Shown: positions 41,772 through 50,352 of the stretch, piece by piece | Position numbering within the stretch: position 1 is the stretch's first letter | Layout of the letters: the number at the start of each line of letters is the position of its first letter | NCBI RefSeq assembly: GCF_902497785.1 | Contig: NZ_CABVHK010000024.1 | Coordinates: 1 to 64,000 of the forward strand | Direction: 5' to 3' | DNA length: 64,000 bases | DNA from: Pseudomonas fluorescens | Lineage (GTDB): Bacteria; Pseudomonadota; Gammaproteobacteria; Pseudomonadales; Pseudomonadaceae | Position numbers and translations under genes: made by a program | Notes under the pieces: generated by a model | Told to the model about the DNA's origin: nothing | The model's database searches: none | What the model saw: the letters and a program-made list of their open reading frames with translations, nothing else

Positions 41772-43151
41772 ATGGCACTGGATTTATTCGTCGTTCTCAT
41801 TTACGCCGCTGCGATGCTCGTACTCGGCTACTTCGGCATGCGCAAGGCCAAAACCAACGAAGACTACTTGGTCGCCGGTCGTAACCTCGGCCCCACCCTG
41901 TATATGGGCACAATGGCCGCTACCGTTCTGGGCGGCGCGTCCACGGTGGGCACCGTGCGCCTGGGCTACGTTCATGGCATCTCCGGTTTCTGGCTCTGCG
42001 CCGCACTGGGTTGCGGGATCGTGGCGTTGAACCTGTTTCTCGCCAAACCGCTGCTGAAACTCAAAGTATTCACAGTTACCCAAGTGCTGGAAAAACGCTA
42101 CAACCCGATGGCGCGGACCGCCAGTGCCGCTATCATGCTGGCGTACGCACTGATGATCGGCGTGACTTCGATCCTGGCGATCGGCACCGTATTGCAAGTG
42201 CTGTTCGACCTGCCGTTCTGGATCTCGATACTGCTCGGCGGTGGTGTCGTAGTTATCTACTCGGCCATTGGCGGCATGTGGTCGCTGACGCTGACCGACA
42301 TCGTCCAGTTCGGTATCCAGACGGTCGGCCTGATGTTTTTGCTGTTGCCAATCTGCCTGTACCGCGTGGGTGGCTGGGATCAACTGGTCGCGCAATTACC
42401 GGCAGCCAGCTTCAATTTCACCAGCATTGGCTGGGACACGATCATCACCTACTTCATGATCTACTTCTTTGGCATCCTGATCGGTCAGGACATCTGGCAG
42501 CGGGTGTTCACCGCCAGAAGCGTTAAAGTGGCCCGGTTCGCCGGTACCTCGGCCGGGATCTACTGCATTATCTACGGCCTGGTGTGTGCCCTGATCGGCA
42601 TGGCCGCGCACGTGTTGATTCCAGATCTGGACAACGTGAACAACGCCTTCGCCGCTATCGTCAAAGTCTCGCTGCCGGACGGCATCCGTGGCCTGGTGAT
42701 TGCCGCAGCACTGGCCGCCATGATGTCCACCGCCAGCGCAGGCCTGCTCGCCGCGTCCACCACGTTGACTGAAGACCTGCTGCCGAAACTGCGCGGCGGC
42801 AAGCAGTCGAGCTTGAGCATTAACCGCCTGTTCACTTTATTGACCGGTATCGTGGTGTTGGGGATCGCATTGGTCGTCAACGACGTGATCAGTGCGTTGA
42901 CCCTGGCTTACAACCTGCTGGTGGGCGGCATGCTGATCCCGTTGATGGGCGCCATCTTCTGGAAACGCGCAACCACTGCCGGCGCCATCGCCAGCATGGC
43001 GCTGGGCTTCGCCACTGCGCTGCTGTTCATGTTCAAGGACGGCATGGATGCCAACACGCCGATCTACTACAGCCTCGGGGTTAGCCTGGTGAGTTTTGTC
43101 CTGGTGAGCTTGTTGTCCCGTCGCCCAGCCACCTTGGCGAGCGCAATCTAA
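41772..43151 (+). CDS. Sodium:solute symporter (SSS family)
   Basis: This 459-residue protein has about thirteen membrane segments with SSS landmarks: YLVAGRNLGPTLYMGTMAATVLGG early, GIGQDIWQR-like LIGQDIWQRVFTAR in the middle, and AALAAMMSTASAGLLAASTTL late. It uses the sodium gradient to import an organic solute, here probably a gbuA-pathway substrate. ATCGGAG lies upstream of the ATG and a perfect terminator follows. Confidence 0.9.
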   Translation: MALDLFVVLIYAAAMLVLGYFGMRKAKTNEDYLVAGRNLGPTLYMGTMAATVLGGASTVGTVRLGYVHGISGFWLCAALGCGIVALNLFLAKPLLKLKVFTVTQVLEKRYNPMARTASAAIMLAYALMIGVTSILAIGTVLQVLFDLPFWISILLGGGVVVIYSAIGGMWSLTLTDIVQFGIQTVGLMFLLLPICLYRVGGWDQLVAQLPAASFNFTSIGWDTIITYFMIYFFGILIGQDIWQRVFTARSVKVARFAGTSAGIYCIIYGLVCALIGMAAHVLIPDLDNVNNAFAAIVKVSLPDGIRGLVIAAALAAMMSTASAGLLAASTTLTEDLLPKLRGGKQSSLSINRLFTLLTGIVVLGIALVVNDVISALTLAYNLLVGGMLIPLMGAIFWKRATTAGAIASMALGFATALLFMFKDGMDANTPIYYSLGVSLVSFVLVSLLSRRPATLASAI

Positions 43152-43181
43152 GCTTTTGATTACGCCTTGATGCTTTCTTCG

Positions 43182-43218
43182 ACGGGTGTGGCGTCGGTTG
43201 CCACACCCGTTTTTTTTC
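43182..43218 (+). terminator. Terminator of the gbuA-symporter operon
   Basis: ACGGGTGTGGC and GCCACACCCGT form a perfect 11-bp stem followed by an uninterrupted T tract. Confidence 0.95.
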
Positions 43219-43351
43219 GCCTGGAGAAAACTGGCGGATTGCCCCGCGGCGCATCTGTGTAGCCTGATTGACCAGTGGCGACACTCTCATCGCTGAAGCC
43301 TGCTGTACTCAACACTTGGAACAACGACAATAACGCCTTCGAAGAGCGCCC

Positions 43352-43603
43352 ATGAAAAGAGCCGCCGTTCGTGCCGCCGTGCATCGCTACATCAGCCGAT
43401 TGCTGGAGGCGCAGGACGACTTCGACGATAACGCCCGCCTGGACGCATTAGGGTTGGACAAGCAAGATATCGAAGAGCTGATCTTTCATCTGGAGGATGA
43501 GCTGGGGTTGACGGCGTTTACGGCGGAGGAAGACCGAATGCTCAAAAACGCCAGGACGGCGAATGACTTGAGTCGGTTTTTGATCGAAATCGGGCGGCAT
43601 TGA
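43352..43603 (+). CDS. Acyl-carrier-like small protein lacking the phosphopantetheine serine
   Basis: The 83-residue acidic protein shows the helix II-III pattern of acyl carrier proteins: LDALGLDKQDIEELIFHLED aligns with LGADSLDTVELVMALEE of AcpP, but the attachment serine of DSL is replaced, giving DKQ. A last helix (ANDLSRFLIEIG) fits helix IV. The basic first 15 residues are unusual for an ACP. It sits alone between a terminator and a REPIN-like element. It may be a non-acylated carrier-fold protein; the assignment rests on pattern matching by eye. Confidence 0.6.
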   Translation: MKRAAVRAAVHRYISRLLEAQDDFDDNARLDALGLDKQDIEELIFHLEDELGLTAFTAEEDRMLKNARTANDLSRFLIEIGRH

Positions 43604-43637
43604 GACGGGCGGAAATTCGAGGAGTATGCGCACAGCT

Positions 43638-43769
43638 TTGTGGCGAGGGGATTTATCCCCGTAGGGCTGCGAAGCAGCCCCAAGAACATTCAACCGAGTT
43701 ATTGCGGACGGACCCGCTGGCATTAACGACTGCTGCGCAGCCGAACGGGGATAAATCCCCTCGCCACAA
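43638..43769. repeat. REPIN-like inverted repeat, GGGGATTTATCCCC family
   Basis: TTGTGGCGAGGGGATTTATC and GATAAATCCCCTCGCCACAA enclose inner GGCTGCGAAGCAG-like hairpins. A further partial end (CCTCGCCACA) follows to 43785. It lies between convergent small genes. Confidence 0.87.
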
Positions 43770-43807
43770 CAGCTCCCTCGCCACAGCAAGCTTCAACACG
43801 CTTTTTC

Positions 43808-43936
43808 TTAGCGCCGGCGCTGCTGGCGTCGACGTTGCTCGTCGTCAGTGCGAATAGGCACAGGTTGCATGGGCGGTTCGATCAGACCGAGTGCAACACC
43901 CAGGTCGTGCAGCCAGTTTTGGATTTTCTCTTTCAT
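43808..43936 (-). CDS. PA1414-like 42-residue protein
   Basis: The short reading frame encodes MKEKIQNWLHDLGVALGLIE, then PPMQPVPIR and an Arg/Gln-rich end. This resembles, from memory, the P. aeruginosa PA1414 miniprotein, and PA1414 is also near gbuA. GAAGGGGGCACC precedes the ATG. The N-terminal half could form an amphipathic helix. In P. aeruginosa the PA1414 transcript is strongly induced at low oxygen and is the source of the sRNA SicX; no clear Anr box or sRNA was identified here. Confidence 0.6.
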   Translation of the reverse strand: MKEKIQNWLHDLGVALGLIEPPMQPVPIRTDDEQRRRQQRRR

Positions 43937-44119
43937 GGTGCCCCCTTCAGGGTAGTGCCGGGTGGCTGAAATTCTGTAGCCCCTTCGCACTGATAATAGT
44001 CCGAAGTCCTACGCAATGCTCGGCAAAATCCGCAATGATCTGTTACTGAATTGATCCAAATTGCTGACCATTAGTTCAGACAATGCCCTGAGCCTGAATC
44101 CGCCTGATGATTTGGCCTG

Positions 44120-45052
44120 TTACGCCTGCCCCAGCACTTTGCGCAAACGACGGCGCACCCACTGCTCAGCGCTGACAAACGTGATGCCGAACAACACCAG
44201 CACCGCGCCGATCACGAAGTTCAGGCTGAGGTCTTCGCCCAGCAAAACCACGCCAAACGTCACGCCAAACAACGGCGTCATGAACGAAAACACCGCCAGG
44301 TTTGCCGCCAGATACCGGCGCAACAGCCAAAACCACGTCAGGTAACTGAAAAACGACACCACCAACCCCTGAAACAGCACGCTGGCCACTGCAACGCTGG
44401 TCAGGCTAACGTGAGTGACCTGGCCGCTGAGGATCGCAATCAGCATCAGGCCGACAAAACCGACAATCAACTGATAGAACAAGGTGAGCGTCACCGGCGC
44501 TTCAGACAGCCGCGAAGCGCGCACGACCACGGTGGTCGCCCCCCAGGCTGCGCCAGCCAGCACGCCCAGCGCATCGCCCATCAACATGCGTCGGTCGAGA
44601 TTGTCCCAGGACACACCCCCGGCAAATGCAATGGCGATCCCGACAAACGCCAGCAAAATCCCCAACCATTGCACGGGTCTTAAACGCTCACTGGGCAATA
44701 GCCAATGCACGCCCAGCGCGGTAAAAATCGGTGCCGTGTAAAGGAACACCGACATGTGCGCGGCGGTGGTGAGCTGCAGGCCTTCGGAAATGAAGAAAAA
44801 CTCCAGACCGAACAGCGCGCCGGCGAGTAGTCCACCGCGCCAGGTATGGCTTACCTGATCCCAGCCGCCCTTCCAGCAGATCAGTAATCCTACAAGCAAC
44901 GCAGAAATGCCGGACCGAAAGGCTGCTTGCATGACGGGCGCAATGTCTGGCGCCGCCCACTTGATCATCACCTGCTGCACGCCCCAGATCAGGCACAGGC
45001 CAATCATCACTTGCAGGGCAAACCCATCGGCGCTACGCCGGGTGGCGCTCAC
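44120..45052 (-). CDS. EamA/DMT-family transporter
   Basis: The 310-residue protein has ten hydrophobic segments in two EamA halves (GLCLIWGVQQVMIKWAAPDIAP opening the first, FSFMTPLFGVTFGVVLLGEDLS in the second). The GTG at 45052, preceded by GAGGTGTTCCG, is a better start than the upstream in-frame codon at 45091, which lies at the edge of a REPIN. The substrate is unknown. Confidence 0.88.
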   Translation of the reverse strand: MSATRRSADGFALQVMIGLCLIWGVQQVMIKWAAPDIAPVMQAAFRSGISALLVGLLICWKGGWDQVSHTWRGGLLAGALFGLEFFFISEGLQLTTAAHMSVFLYTAPIFTALGVHWLLPSERLRPVQWLGILLAFVGIAIAFAGGVSWDNLDRRMLMGDALGVLAGAAWGATTVVVRASRLSEAPVTLTLFYQLIVGFVGLMLIAILSGQVTHVSLTSVAVASVLFQGLVVSFFSYLTWFWLLRRYLAANLAVFSFMTPLFGVTFGVVLLGEDLSLNFVIGAVLVLFGITFVSAEQWVRRRLRKVLGQA

Positions 45053-45090
45053 CGGAACACCTCGACAACACAATCCATGGCAGTGACTCA

Positions 45091-45189
45091 TGTAGGAGCG
45101 AGCTTGCTCGCGATGAACGTTAACGAAAACACGGGTTTCTGGGTAAATGCATCGAACTCTGGTTCATCGCGAGCAAGCTCGCTCCTACA
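45091..45189. repeat. REPIN, GTAGGAGCGAGC family
   Basis: TGTAGGAGCGAGCTTGCTCG and its inverted partner are separated by some 55 bp. The right half ends at the stop codon of the DUF2177 gene. Confidence 0.9.
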
Positions 45190-45583
45190 CGGGCGTCATC
45201 CTGCGCGCTGCCCAGTAACCGACGGCGCAGGCGATACAGGTCGCGAACGCCCCCCAGGTCATGTCCATCAATGCCAACTGCGCTGACCACCCGTGCAGCG
45301 TCGCCCAGTTGCTGAGGTCATAGGTGCCGTAAGCGACCAGCCCCAACAATGCCCCGAGCACTGTCGCACGCTGCCAGGTGGTGGCCGGTAACACCACGAA
45401 CACCACACATCCGACGACATAAAGCAGGTAAAACACCGTAGCCGGGGCCAGCAGCGGTTGGTCAAGCATCAACGGCCCGAGCAGCGCCCGATAGGTCGGG
45501 CCCATCAGTACGCCGAGCCAGAGGCCGTCGAGCACGAGAAACGCGAGCAGTGTCACCACGTAAGCCATCAAAAACTTTTTCAT
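45185..45583 (-). CDS. DUF2177 family membrane protein
   Basis: The 132-residue protein has four hydrophobic segments and the DUF2177 pattern: an N-terminal AYVVTLLAFLVLDGLWLGVL, then YLLYVVGCVVFVVLPA, GLVAYGTYDLSNWATLHGW and a last helix. The function is unknown. Its stop codon (TAG) lies in the edge of the adjoining REPIN (CTCCTACA read in reverse). Confidence 0.9.
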   Translation of the reverse strand: MKKFLMAYVVTLLAFLVLDGLWLGVLMGPTYRALLGPLMLDQPLLAPATVFYLLYVVGCVVFVVLPATTWQRATVLGALLGLVAYGTYDLSNWATLHGWSAQLALMDMTWGAFATCIACAVGYWAARRMTPV

Positions 45584-45626
45584 CGCACAGCCCCATGTTA
45601 TCGACCTACATGGGGCCGGCGCGGGA

Positions 45627-46463
45627 TCAGCTTAGTTCAATGCGATCAGCGTGAATGACGATCTGGCCGTTCTTGTAGAGCGCACCGATGGCCTTCTTGA
45701 AGTTGCCCTTGCTGACGCCAAACATGCTGGTAATCAAGGTGGGGTCGCTCTTGTCGCTGACCGGCAGCGTGCCGTTGTTGTCGCGCAACTTGGCGAGGAT
45801 TTTCGAGTTCAGGCTGGTGGCCGCTTCTTCGCCCACCGGTTGCAGGCTGAGGCTGATTTTGCCGTCTGGGCGAACTTCTTTGATGAAGCCCTTCTCCTCT
45901 TTGCCGGCGCGCATGAACTTGAAGATTTCGTTCTTGTGGATCAAGCCCCAGTGCTTGTTGTTGATGATCGCCTTGAAACCCATGTCGGTCGCCTCGGCAA
46001 CCAGCAGGTCCACTTCCTGGCCAGGGGTGTAGTTGGCCGGGGTCTTGTCGAGGTAACGATCCAGACGCGCCGTCGCCGTGATGCGGCGGGTGTGCTTGTC
46101 GAGGTAGACGTGTACCACGACGTATTCGCCAGCGGTCATCTGACGCTTTTCTTCGGAATACGGCAGCAACAGGTCCTTCGGCAACCCCCAATCGAGGAAC
46201 ACGCCGATGCTGTTGACTTCAACGACTTTCAAACTGGCGAATTCACCGACTTGAACTTTCGGCTTTTCGGTAGTTGCGATGAGCTTGTCATCGCTGTCCA
46301 GATAAATAAAAACGTTGAGCCAGTCTTCATCTTCGCTGGGAATATCTTTAGGGATATAACGATTAGGCAGAAGGATTTCGCCTTCCGCACCGCCGTCCAG
46401 ATATAAACCGAAGTTAGTGTGTTTAACCACTTGCAAACTGTTGTAGCGCCCGACTAAAGCCAT
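45627..46463 (-). CDS. S1-domain RNA-binding protein, CvfB-like
   Basis: The 278-residue protein contains tandem S1-like beta-barrels (GRYNSLQVVKHTNFGLYLDGG; LKVVEVNSIGVFLDWGLPKDLLLP; VEATDMGFKAIINNKHWGLIHKNEIF) and a C-terminal winged helix (MFGVSKGNFKKAIGALYKNGQIVI). CvfB-family proteins bind RNA and affect virulence-factor expression in Staphylococcus. The ATG at 46463 matches the family N-terminus MALVGRYN. Confidence 0.9.
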   Translation of the reverse strand: MALVGRYNSLQVVKHTNFGLYLDGGAEGEILLPNRYIPKDIPSEDEDWLNVFIYLDSDDKLIATTEKPKVQVGEFASLKVVEVNSIGVFLDWGLPKDLLLPYSEEKRQMTAGEYVVVHVYLDKHTRRITATARLDRYLDKTPANYTPGQEVDLLVAEATDMGFKAIINNKHWGLIHKNEIFKFMRAGKEEKGFIKEVRPDGKISLSLQPVGEEAATSLNSKILAKLRDNNGTLPVSDKSDPTLITSMFGVSKGNFKKAIGALYKNGQIVIHADRIELS

Positions 46464-46823
46464 GTCCAATACCCTCATTGCGTGGGCGGCATTCTACCCG
46501 TTTTTGCCGGTCGCGTTCGGCGCCCGGCCCGGTGGCGCGAGAAAATCCTCTGAAGGTCTTAATTTTCCTCGGTTTTACCAGAGACGCCTGGCCACTCGTC
46601 AGGCCAACCCGATGGCCTGCGCCGATACAAATCTACCGAAAACACGTTTTTAGCTGGCAATGTTTTTAGTTAAAACAGCAGCTTAGGGGCTCGTTACCAA
46701 TATAAACTTGCGAATGATTGAGGCTTTGTGATCTGTGATTCAGGGGGATATTTACCAAGCAATTGTCAAGTATTTCCTGTACGATGCGTGGCCAAGTTAA
46801 TTTTCTACAGGTTAATGGCCGCC
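46464..46823. other. Intergenic region before a small basic protein gene
   Basis: The 360 bp include the divergent promoter regions of the S1-domain gene and the next small gene. An imperfect hairpin (GCTG...TGTTTT-TAGTT-AAAACA...CAGC, 46652-46682) is visible and the right half is AT-rich. No other gene was recognised. Confidence 0.5.
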
Positions 46824-47003
46824 ATGCGTGTAAAAGCATCCAACAGCAAAGCAAAGCCAGCTCCAGCCGTTGAAACCAGCGAATCGATCAACAACCAGAT
46901 CGCTGCGTTCCTCAAGTCAGGTGGCGAGATCCAGCAAATTGCCAAAGGCGTCAGCGGCCAGACGTTCGGCCCGTCCAAGCAGATCACGCTCGGCAAGAAG
47001 TAA
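46824..47003 (+). CDS. Conserved small basic protein
   Basis: The 59-residue product begins MRVKASNSKAKPAPAVETSE and ends with a Gly-containing helix-loop pattern (LKSGGEIQQIAKGVSGQTFG). I recognise it as a small protein common in Pseudomonas without known function; it could be nucleic-acid binding. An ATG three codons upstream (46815) is the alternative start. A compound hairpin follows its stop. Confidence 0.65.
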   Translation: MRVKASNSKAKPAPAVETSESINNQIAAFLKSGGEIQQIAKGVSGQTFGPSKQITLGKK

Positions 47004-47029
47004 GGGTTTACAAGACCCTCGCGTCAACC

Positions 47030-47072
47030 GGTTCCTAAGCGCTTTGAGCTTCGAAGCGCTTGGACTGGAACC
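47030..47072 (+). other. Two-tier hairpin after the small basic protein gene
   Basis: GGTTCC pairs with GGAACC, and inside them AAGCGCTT pairs with AAGCGCTT around a TGAGCTTCG loop. There is no T tract, so it is more likely a stabilising structure than an intrinsic terminator. Confidence 0.5.
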
Positions 47073-47219
47073 CTCCCGCAATACCCCGCCAAACCCATCA
47101 ATATTTCAGAAATCGACGAACGGCCTTCGATGCCGAGCATTCGCCGGTATGCTTGCGCACGTCTAGATCAAGCGTTTCAGCAGTTTTTGTTTCTGCTCCC
47201 CGCTGTCATGGAGTGACGC

Positions 47220-47936
47220 ATGCTCAAACCCTCTCTTCTATTGCTCGGCAGCCTGCTGTCATGTTCGCTCGCCAACGCGCAAATCTTCCAGCGTGAATTG
47301 GGCGACTTCGACCTCAAACTCGGCACCACCCCCAGCCGCAGCATGGCGCAGGGACTGGTGAAACCCTCGACCACCGGCTCGTTCCATGGCGGACTCGATC
47401 TCAGCCATGACAGCGGCTTCTACTTCGGGCAATGGTCACCGAGCATGGGACTGAGTCAGGGCAACACCCTTGAAGTCGATTCCTACATGGGTTTTAAACA
47501 GCCTTTCGACCAGACGCTCGGCTACGAAGTCGGCATGATCCATTACAGCTATCCAAAGGTGGACACCCTCGACACCCAGGAACTCTTTGGCGGTCTGACC
47601 CTGCTCGGCAGCCGCTTTGGCGCCGCCTTCAGCAACGACCCGGATAAACAGAACAGCACCGTGTTCGCCGACCTTGCCGGCAACCAGCCGTTCGGCATCG
47701 GGATCAGCCTGAAATACACCACCCATCAACTCAATAATCCGGTATCGGTCGACGGCGGGTATGTCGGCAGTTTCACCGACTGGTCGTTGAAACTTTCCCG
47801 GCCGTTCATGGGCGTCGACCTCGACCTGATCTACAGCGACTCAAGCCTCAGCGGCAGCGATTGCTCGGCCTATTCCGGGCACAACAGCCAATGTGACGGC
47901 CTGGTTACCCTCAAGGCGGAGCGCGCATTCTATTGA
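47220..47936 (+). CDS. TorF-family putative porin
   Basis: This 238-residue outer-membrane protein has a signal peptide (MLKPSLLLLGSLLSCSLANA) and alternating beta-strand segments characteristic of the TorF/TIGR02001 family (SGFYFGQWSPSMGL; SYMGFKQPFDQTLGYEVGMIHYSYP). Two cysteines near the C-terminus (SDCSAYSGHNSQCDG) could form a disulfide. It ends in a Phe-Tyr pair as expected for outer-membrane barrels. GGAGTGACGC precedes the ATG. The substrate is unknown. Confidence 0.88.
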   Translation: MLKPSLLLLGSLLSCSLANAQIFQRELGDFDLKLGTTPSRSMAQGLVKPSTTGSFHGGLDLSHDSGFYFGQWSPSMGLSQGNTLEVDSYMGFKQPFDQTLGYEVGMIHYSYPKVDTLDTQELFGGLTLLGSRFGAAFSNDPDKQNSTVFADLAGNQPFGIGISLKYTTHQLNNPVSVDGGYVGSFTDWSLKLSRPFMGVDLDLIYSDSSLSGSDCSAYSGHNSQCDGLVTLKAERAFY

Positions 47937-48001
47937 TCGGCTGAACTGCCAGGCTCATCCTGCGTTCACATGAGAACCTACGCTTTCGCAAGGACCCGCC
48001 C

Positions 48002-48871
48002 ATGTCGCGCTGGTTAAAGTGTCTCGCCGTCGTCCTCACCCTCAGTCTCGCCCTCGGTGCCTGTAGCCGCGTGGGTCTGGCCTATCGCAACCTCGACGTG
48101 ATCATTCCCTGGACGCTCAGCGATTACCTGGACATGAACGGCGAGCAGAAAGGCTGGTTCGACGAGCGCCTTAAAGAACATTTGAGCTGGCACTGCACCA
48201 CGCAACTGCCGGGATACCTCGACTGGCTGGATCGCTTGCAGGTGATGGTCGAGACCAATCAGGTGACCGACGCCGCGCTGCAAACCCGCACCCAGGAAGC
48301 CAGACAAGCCATCGCCCAGACCGCTCGGGAAATCACCCCCTCGGCCATTGAGTTACTACGGGGGCTGGATGACCAGCAAGTGGCGGAGATGAATGACGCC
48401 TTCGCCAAGGATCAGCGCAAACGGCAGCAGAATTACCTCAAACCGTCTCTCGATCAGCAGATCAAGGAACGCGGCGAGCGCATGGAAAAACGCCTGAATG
48501 ACTGGCTCGGTCCGCTCAGCCCGACCCAGCAGCAACGTGTCGTCGCCTGGTCAAACGCCTTGGGCGACCAGAACACGCAGTGGATCGCCAACCGCGTACA
48601 TTGGCAGAAGCAGTTCAGTGCCGCCGTTGCGCAGCGCAAGAGTCCTGAATTCCCACAGCGAATCGAGACACTTCTGGTGAATCGCGAGAGTTTATGGACA
48701 CCCGAATACCGCAAGGCCTTCGCCAACACGGAAGCGCAGGCGCGAAGCCTGTTTGTGGATCTGATGGCGGAGAGCACCCCGACCCAGCGTGAGCGGTTGC
48801 TGAAGAAAATCGAAGGCGTGCGCAAGGATTTCAATGATTTGAAGTGCCTGCAGGCGGCGCAAACTCACTAA
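48002..48871 (+). CDS. DUF6279 family lipoprotein
   Basis: The 289-residue protein has a lipoprotein signal with the lipobox LGAC, putting the lipidated cysteine at position 21. The mature part is alpha-helical, rich in Gln, Arg and Glu, with the family-typical YRNLDVIIPWTLSDYLDMN near its start. The function is unknown. Its TAA stop merges into the first A-run of a REPIN. Confidence 0.88.
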   Translation: MSRWLKCLAVVLTLSLALGACSRVGLAYRNLDVIIPWTLSDYLDMNGEQKGWFDERLKEHLSWHCTTQLPGYLDWLDRLQVMVETNQVTDAALQTRTQEARQAIAQTAREITPSAIELLRGLDDQQVAEMNDAFAKDQRKRQQNYLKPSLDQQIKERGERMEKRLNDWLGPLSPTQQQRVVAWSNALGDQNTQWIANRVHWQKQFSAAVAQRKSPEFPQRIETLLVNRESLWTPEYRKAFANTEAQARSLFVDLMAESTPTQRERLLKKIEGVRKDFNDLKCLQAAQTH

Positions 48872-48944
48872 AAGATCGCAGCCTTCGGCAGCTCCTACAG
48901 GGATCGTTTACTCATGTAGGAGCTGCCGAAGGCTGCGATCTTTT
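48871..48944. repeat. REPIN, GTAGGAGCTGCC family
   Basis: An inverted pair with a spacer of about 16 bp fills the convergent gap between the DUF6279 and DUF2513 genes and starts at the last base of the DUF6279 stop codon. Confidence 0.9.
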
Positions 48945-48957
48945 ACATCATCAACTA

Positions 48958-49347
48958 TCAGGCGATTTGCGCCTTCGACGCCACCTCATCAAACGTCATT
49001 TCATCCAGCGCATCTTCCTGCTCATCCAGCACTTGCCGTGGATGATCATTGCCCGGAATGCTGCTATCGATGAGGCTCAACAGCCTCGATCCACGCATCG
49101 TCAGCATGTAATTGGAACCCGTACCACCCTGCTCTTCCGGCCGAGGTTCTATATACCCGCGCTCCAGCAACAACTTTTCGTATTCGCCGGCCACCGCTTT
49201 CAAGTGATCCAGGTTTTCGGTCTCTTCACCCTCCGTGGCTTTCTCCGCCGCGTACTGTTCGGCATAGGGCCGCGGCGTGAAGCTGGGCGCTGCGTTTTGC
49301 ACTTCGTGAAGCAAGCGTTCAATCAAATCCCAGTTATAAGTCGTCAT
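48958..49347 (-). CDS. DUF2513-like protein
   Basis: The 129-residue protein begins MTTYNWDLIERLLHEVQNAA, similar to the DUF2513 opening, and contains a winged-helix-like stretch (LLLERGYIEPRPEEQGGTGS, then NYMLTMRGSRLLSLID). Such proteins are often encoded near phage or stress genes and may bind DNA, but no such context is present here. The ATG at 49347 is used because GAGGTTGAACAGG lies before it. Confidence 0.7.
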   Translation of the reverse strand: MTTYNWDLIERLLHEVQNAAPSFTPRPYAEQYAAEKATEGEETENLDHLKAVAGEYEKLLLERGYIEPRPEEQGGTGSNYMLTMRGSRLLSLIDSSIPGNDHPRQVLDEQEDALDEMTFDEVASKAQIA

Positions 49348-49528
49348 CCTGTTCAACCTCCAAAGCCCGGTGAGTGTGATGGCCTTCATAGGTTGTGACC
49401 GACGGCGGCGTCAGCCGTTCAGCGAGGTTTTTTTTCGCCCGGACCGACTGGCGGTATGTCGATCCGGGGCAGCGCTGAACGACTAGGCTGTGTCAGTCAC
49501 CTCCCAGCATTGCGCAGGAGAAAACCCG

Positions 49529-50263
49529 ATGAACGTTCAGAACCATCCGGTGGTATCGCGAGAAGAATGGCTCGCGGCCCGCAAACAACACCTGTCCCAG
49601 GAAAAAGCCTTTACCCGGGAACGGGACAAACTCAGCGCACAACGGCGCGCCCTGCCCTGGGTGAAAATCGACAAGGACTATCATTTCCAGGGGGCACAGG
49701 GAGAACTGAAGCTGGCCGACCTGTTCGGTGGCCGCAGTCAGTTGGTGATTTACCACTTCATGTTCGCCGACGGCTGGGATGAAGGCTGCCCCGGCTGCTC
49801 ATTCCTGTCCGACCACATCGACGGCGCCAACCTGCATCTGGCTCACCATGACATCGCAGTGGTGGCGGTTTCCCACGCACCCTTCGCACATTTCCAGGCG
49901 TTCAAGCGCCGGATGGGCTGGAAATTCGATTGGGTGTCGTCTGAAGGCTGTGATTTCAACTACGACTTTGGCGTTTCGGCCCGGGCGGAAGATGTCGCTG
50001 CCGGCAAAGCGACGTATAACTACGAAAAATCCGACGGCGCCGAAGAAGAACTCCCCGGCCTCAGCGTGTTTTATCGCAACGATGCTGGCGAGATTTTCCA
50101 CACTTATTCCACCTATGCCCGTGGCCTGGACATGCTGGTTGGCGCCTACAACTACCTCGACCTGACACCCAAGGGGCGCAATGAAGAGCAAATAATGGAA
50201 TGGGTGAAGCATCACGACCGGTATGACGATGAGGCGTCTTCGAGCTGCTGCCATGGAAGCTAG
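49529..50263 (+). CDS. DUF899 family thioredoxin-like protein
   Basis: The 244-residue protein carries the DUF899 hallmarks VSREEWLAARKQHLSQEKAFTR, YHFMFADGWDEGCPGCSFLSDHIDG and FNYDFGVS. The fold is thioredoxin-like, with a CPGC motif that suggests thiol redox chemistry. A CC pair stands near the C-terminus (SSSCCHGS). AGGAG is eight bases before the ATG at 49529; the in-frame ATG at 49490 lacks one. The physiological role is unknown. Confidence 0.9.
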   Translation: MNVQNHPVVSREEWLAARKQHLSQEKAFTRERDKLSAQRRALPWVKIDKDYHFQGAQGELKLADLFGGRSQLVIYHFMFADGWDEGCPGCSFLSDHIDGANLHLAHHDIAVVAVSHAPFAHFQAFKRRMGWKFDWVSSEGCDFNYDFGVSARAEDVAAGKATYNYEKSDGAEEELPGLSVFYRNDAGEIFHTYSTYARGLDMLVGAYNYLDLTPKGRNEEQIMEWVKHHDRYDDEASSSCCHGS

Positions 50264-50352
50264 ATCGCAAAAACCGGGGCGCTCTCTGAACTTTTCGCGC
50301 CCGGCAACCCTCAACCGGTTAACCCGCCTTAACCGGAACCGAGGCCCGATCT

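Noticed and set aside
43600..43807. SicX-like sRNA downstream of the PA1414-like gene
   Set aside because: The downstream region is mostly a REPIN-like repeat; I could not recognise the SicX sequence or structure.
44051..44064. TTGATCCAAATTGC as an Anr/FNR box for the PA1414-like gene
   Set aside because: Only the left half matches TTGAT-N4-ATCAA, and it does not line up at -41.5 with the best -10-like sequence (TATTAT near 43993).
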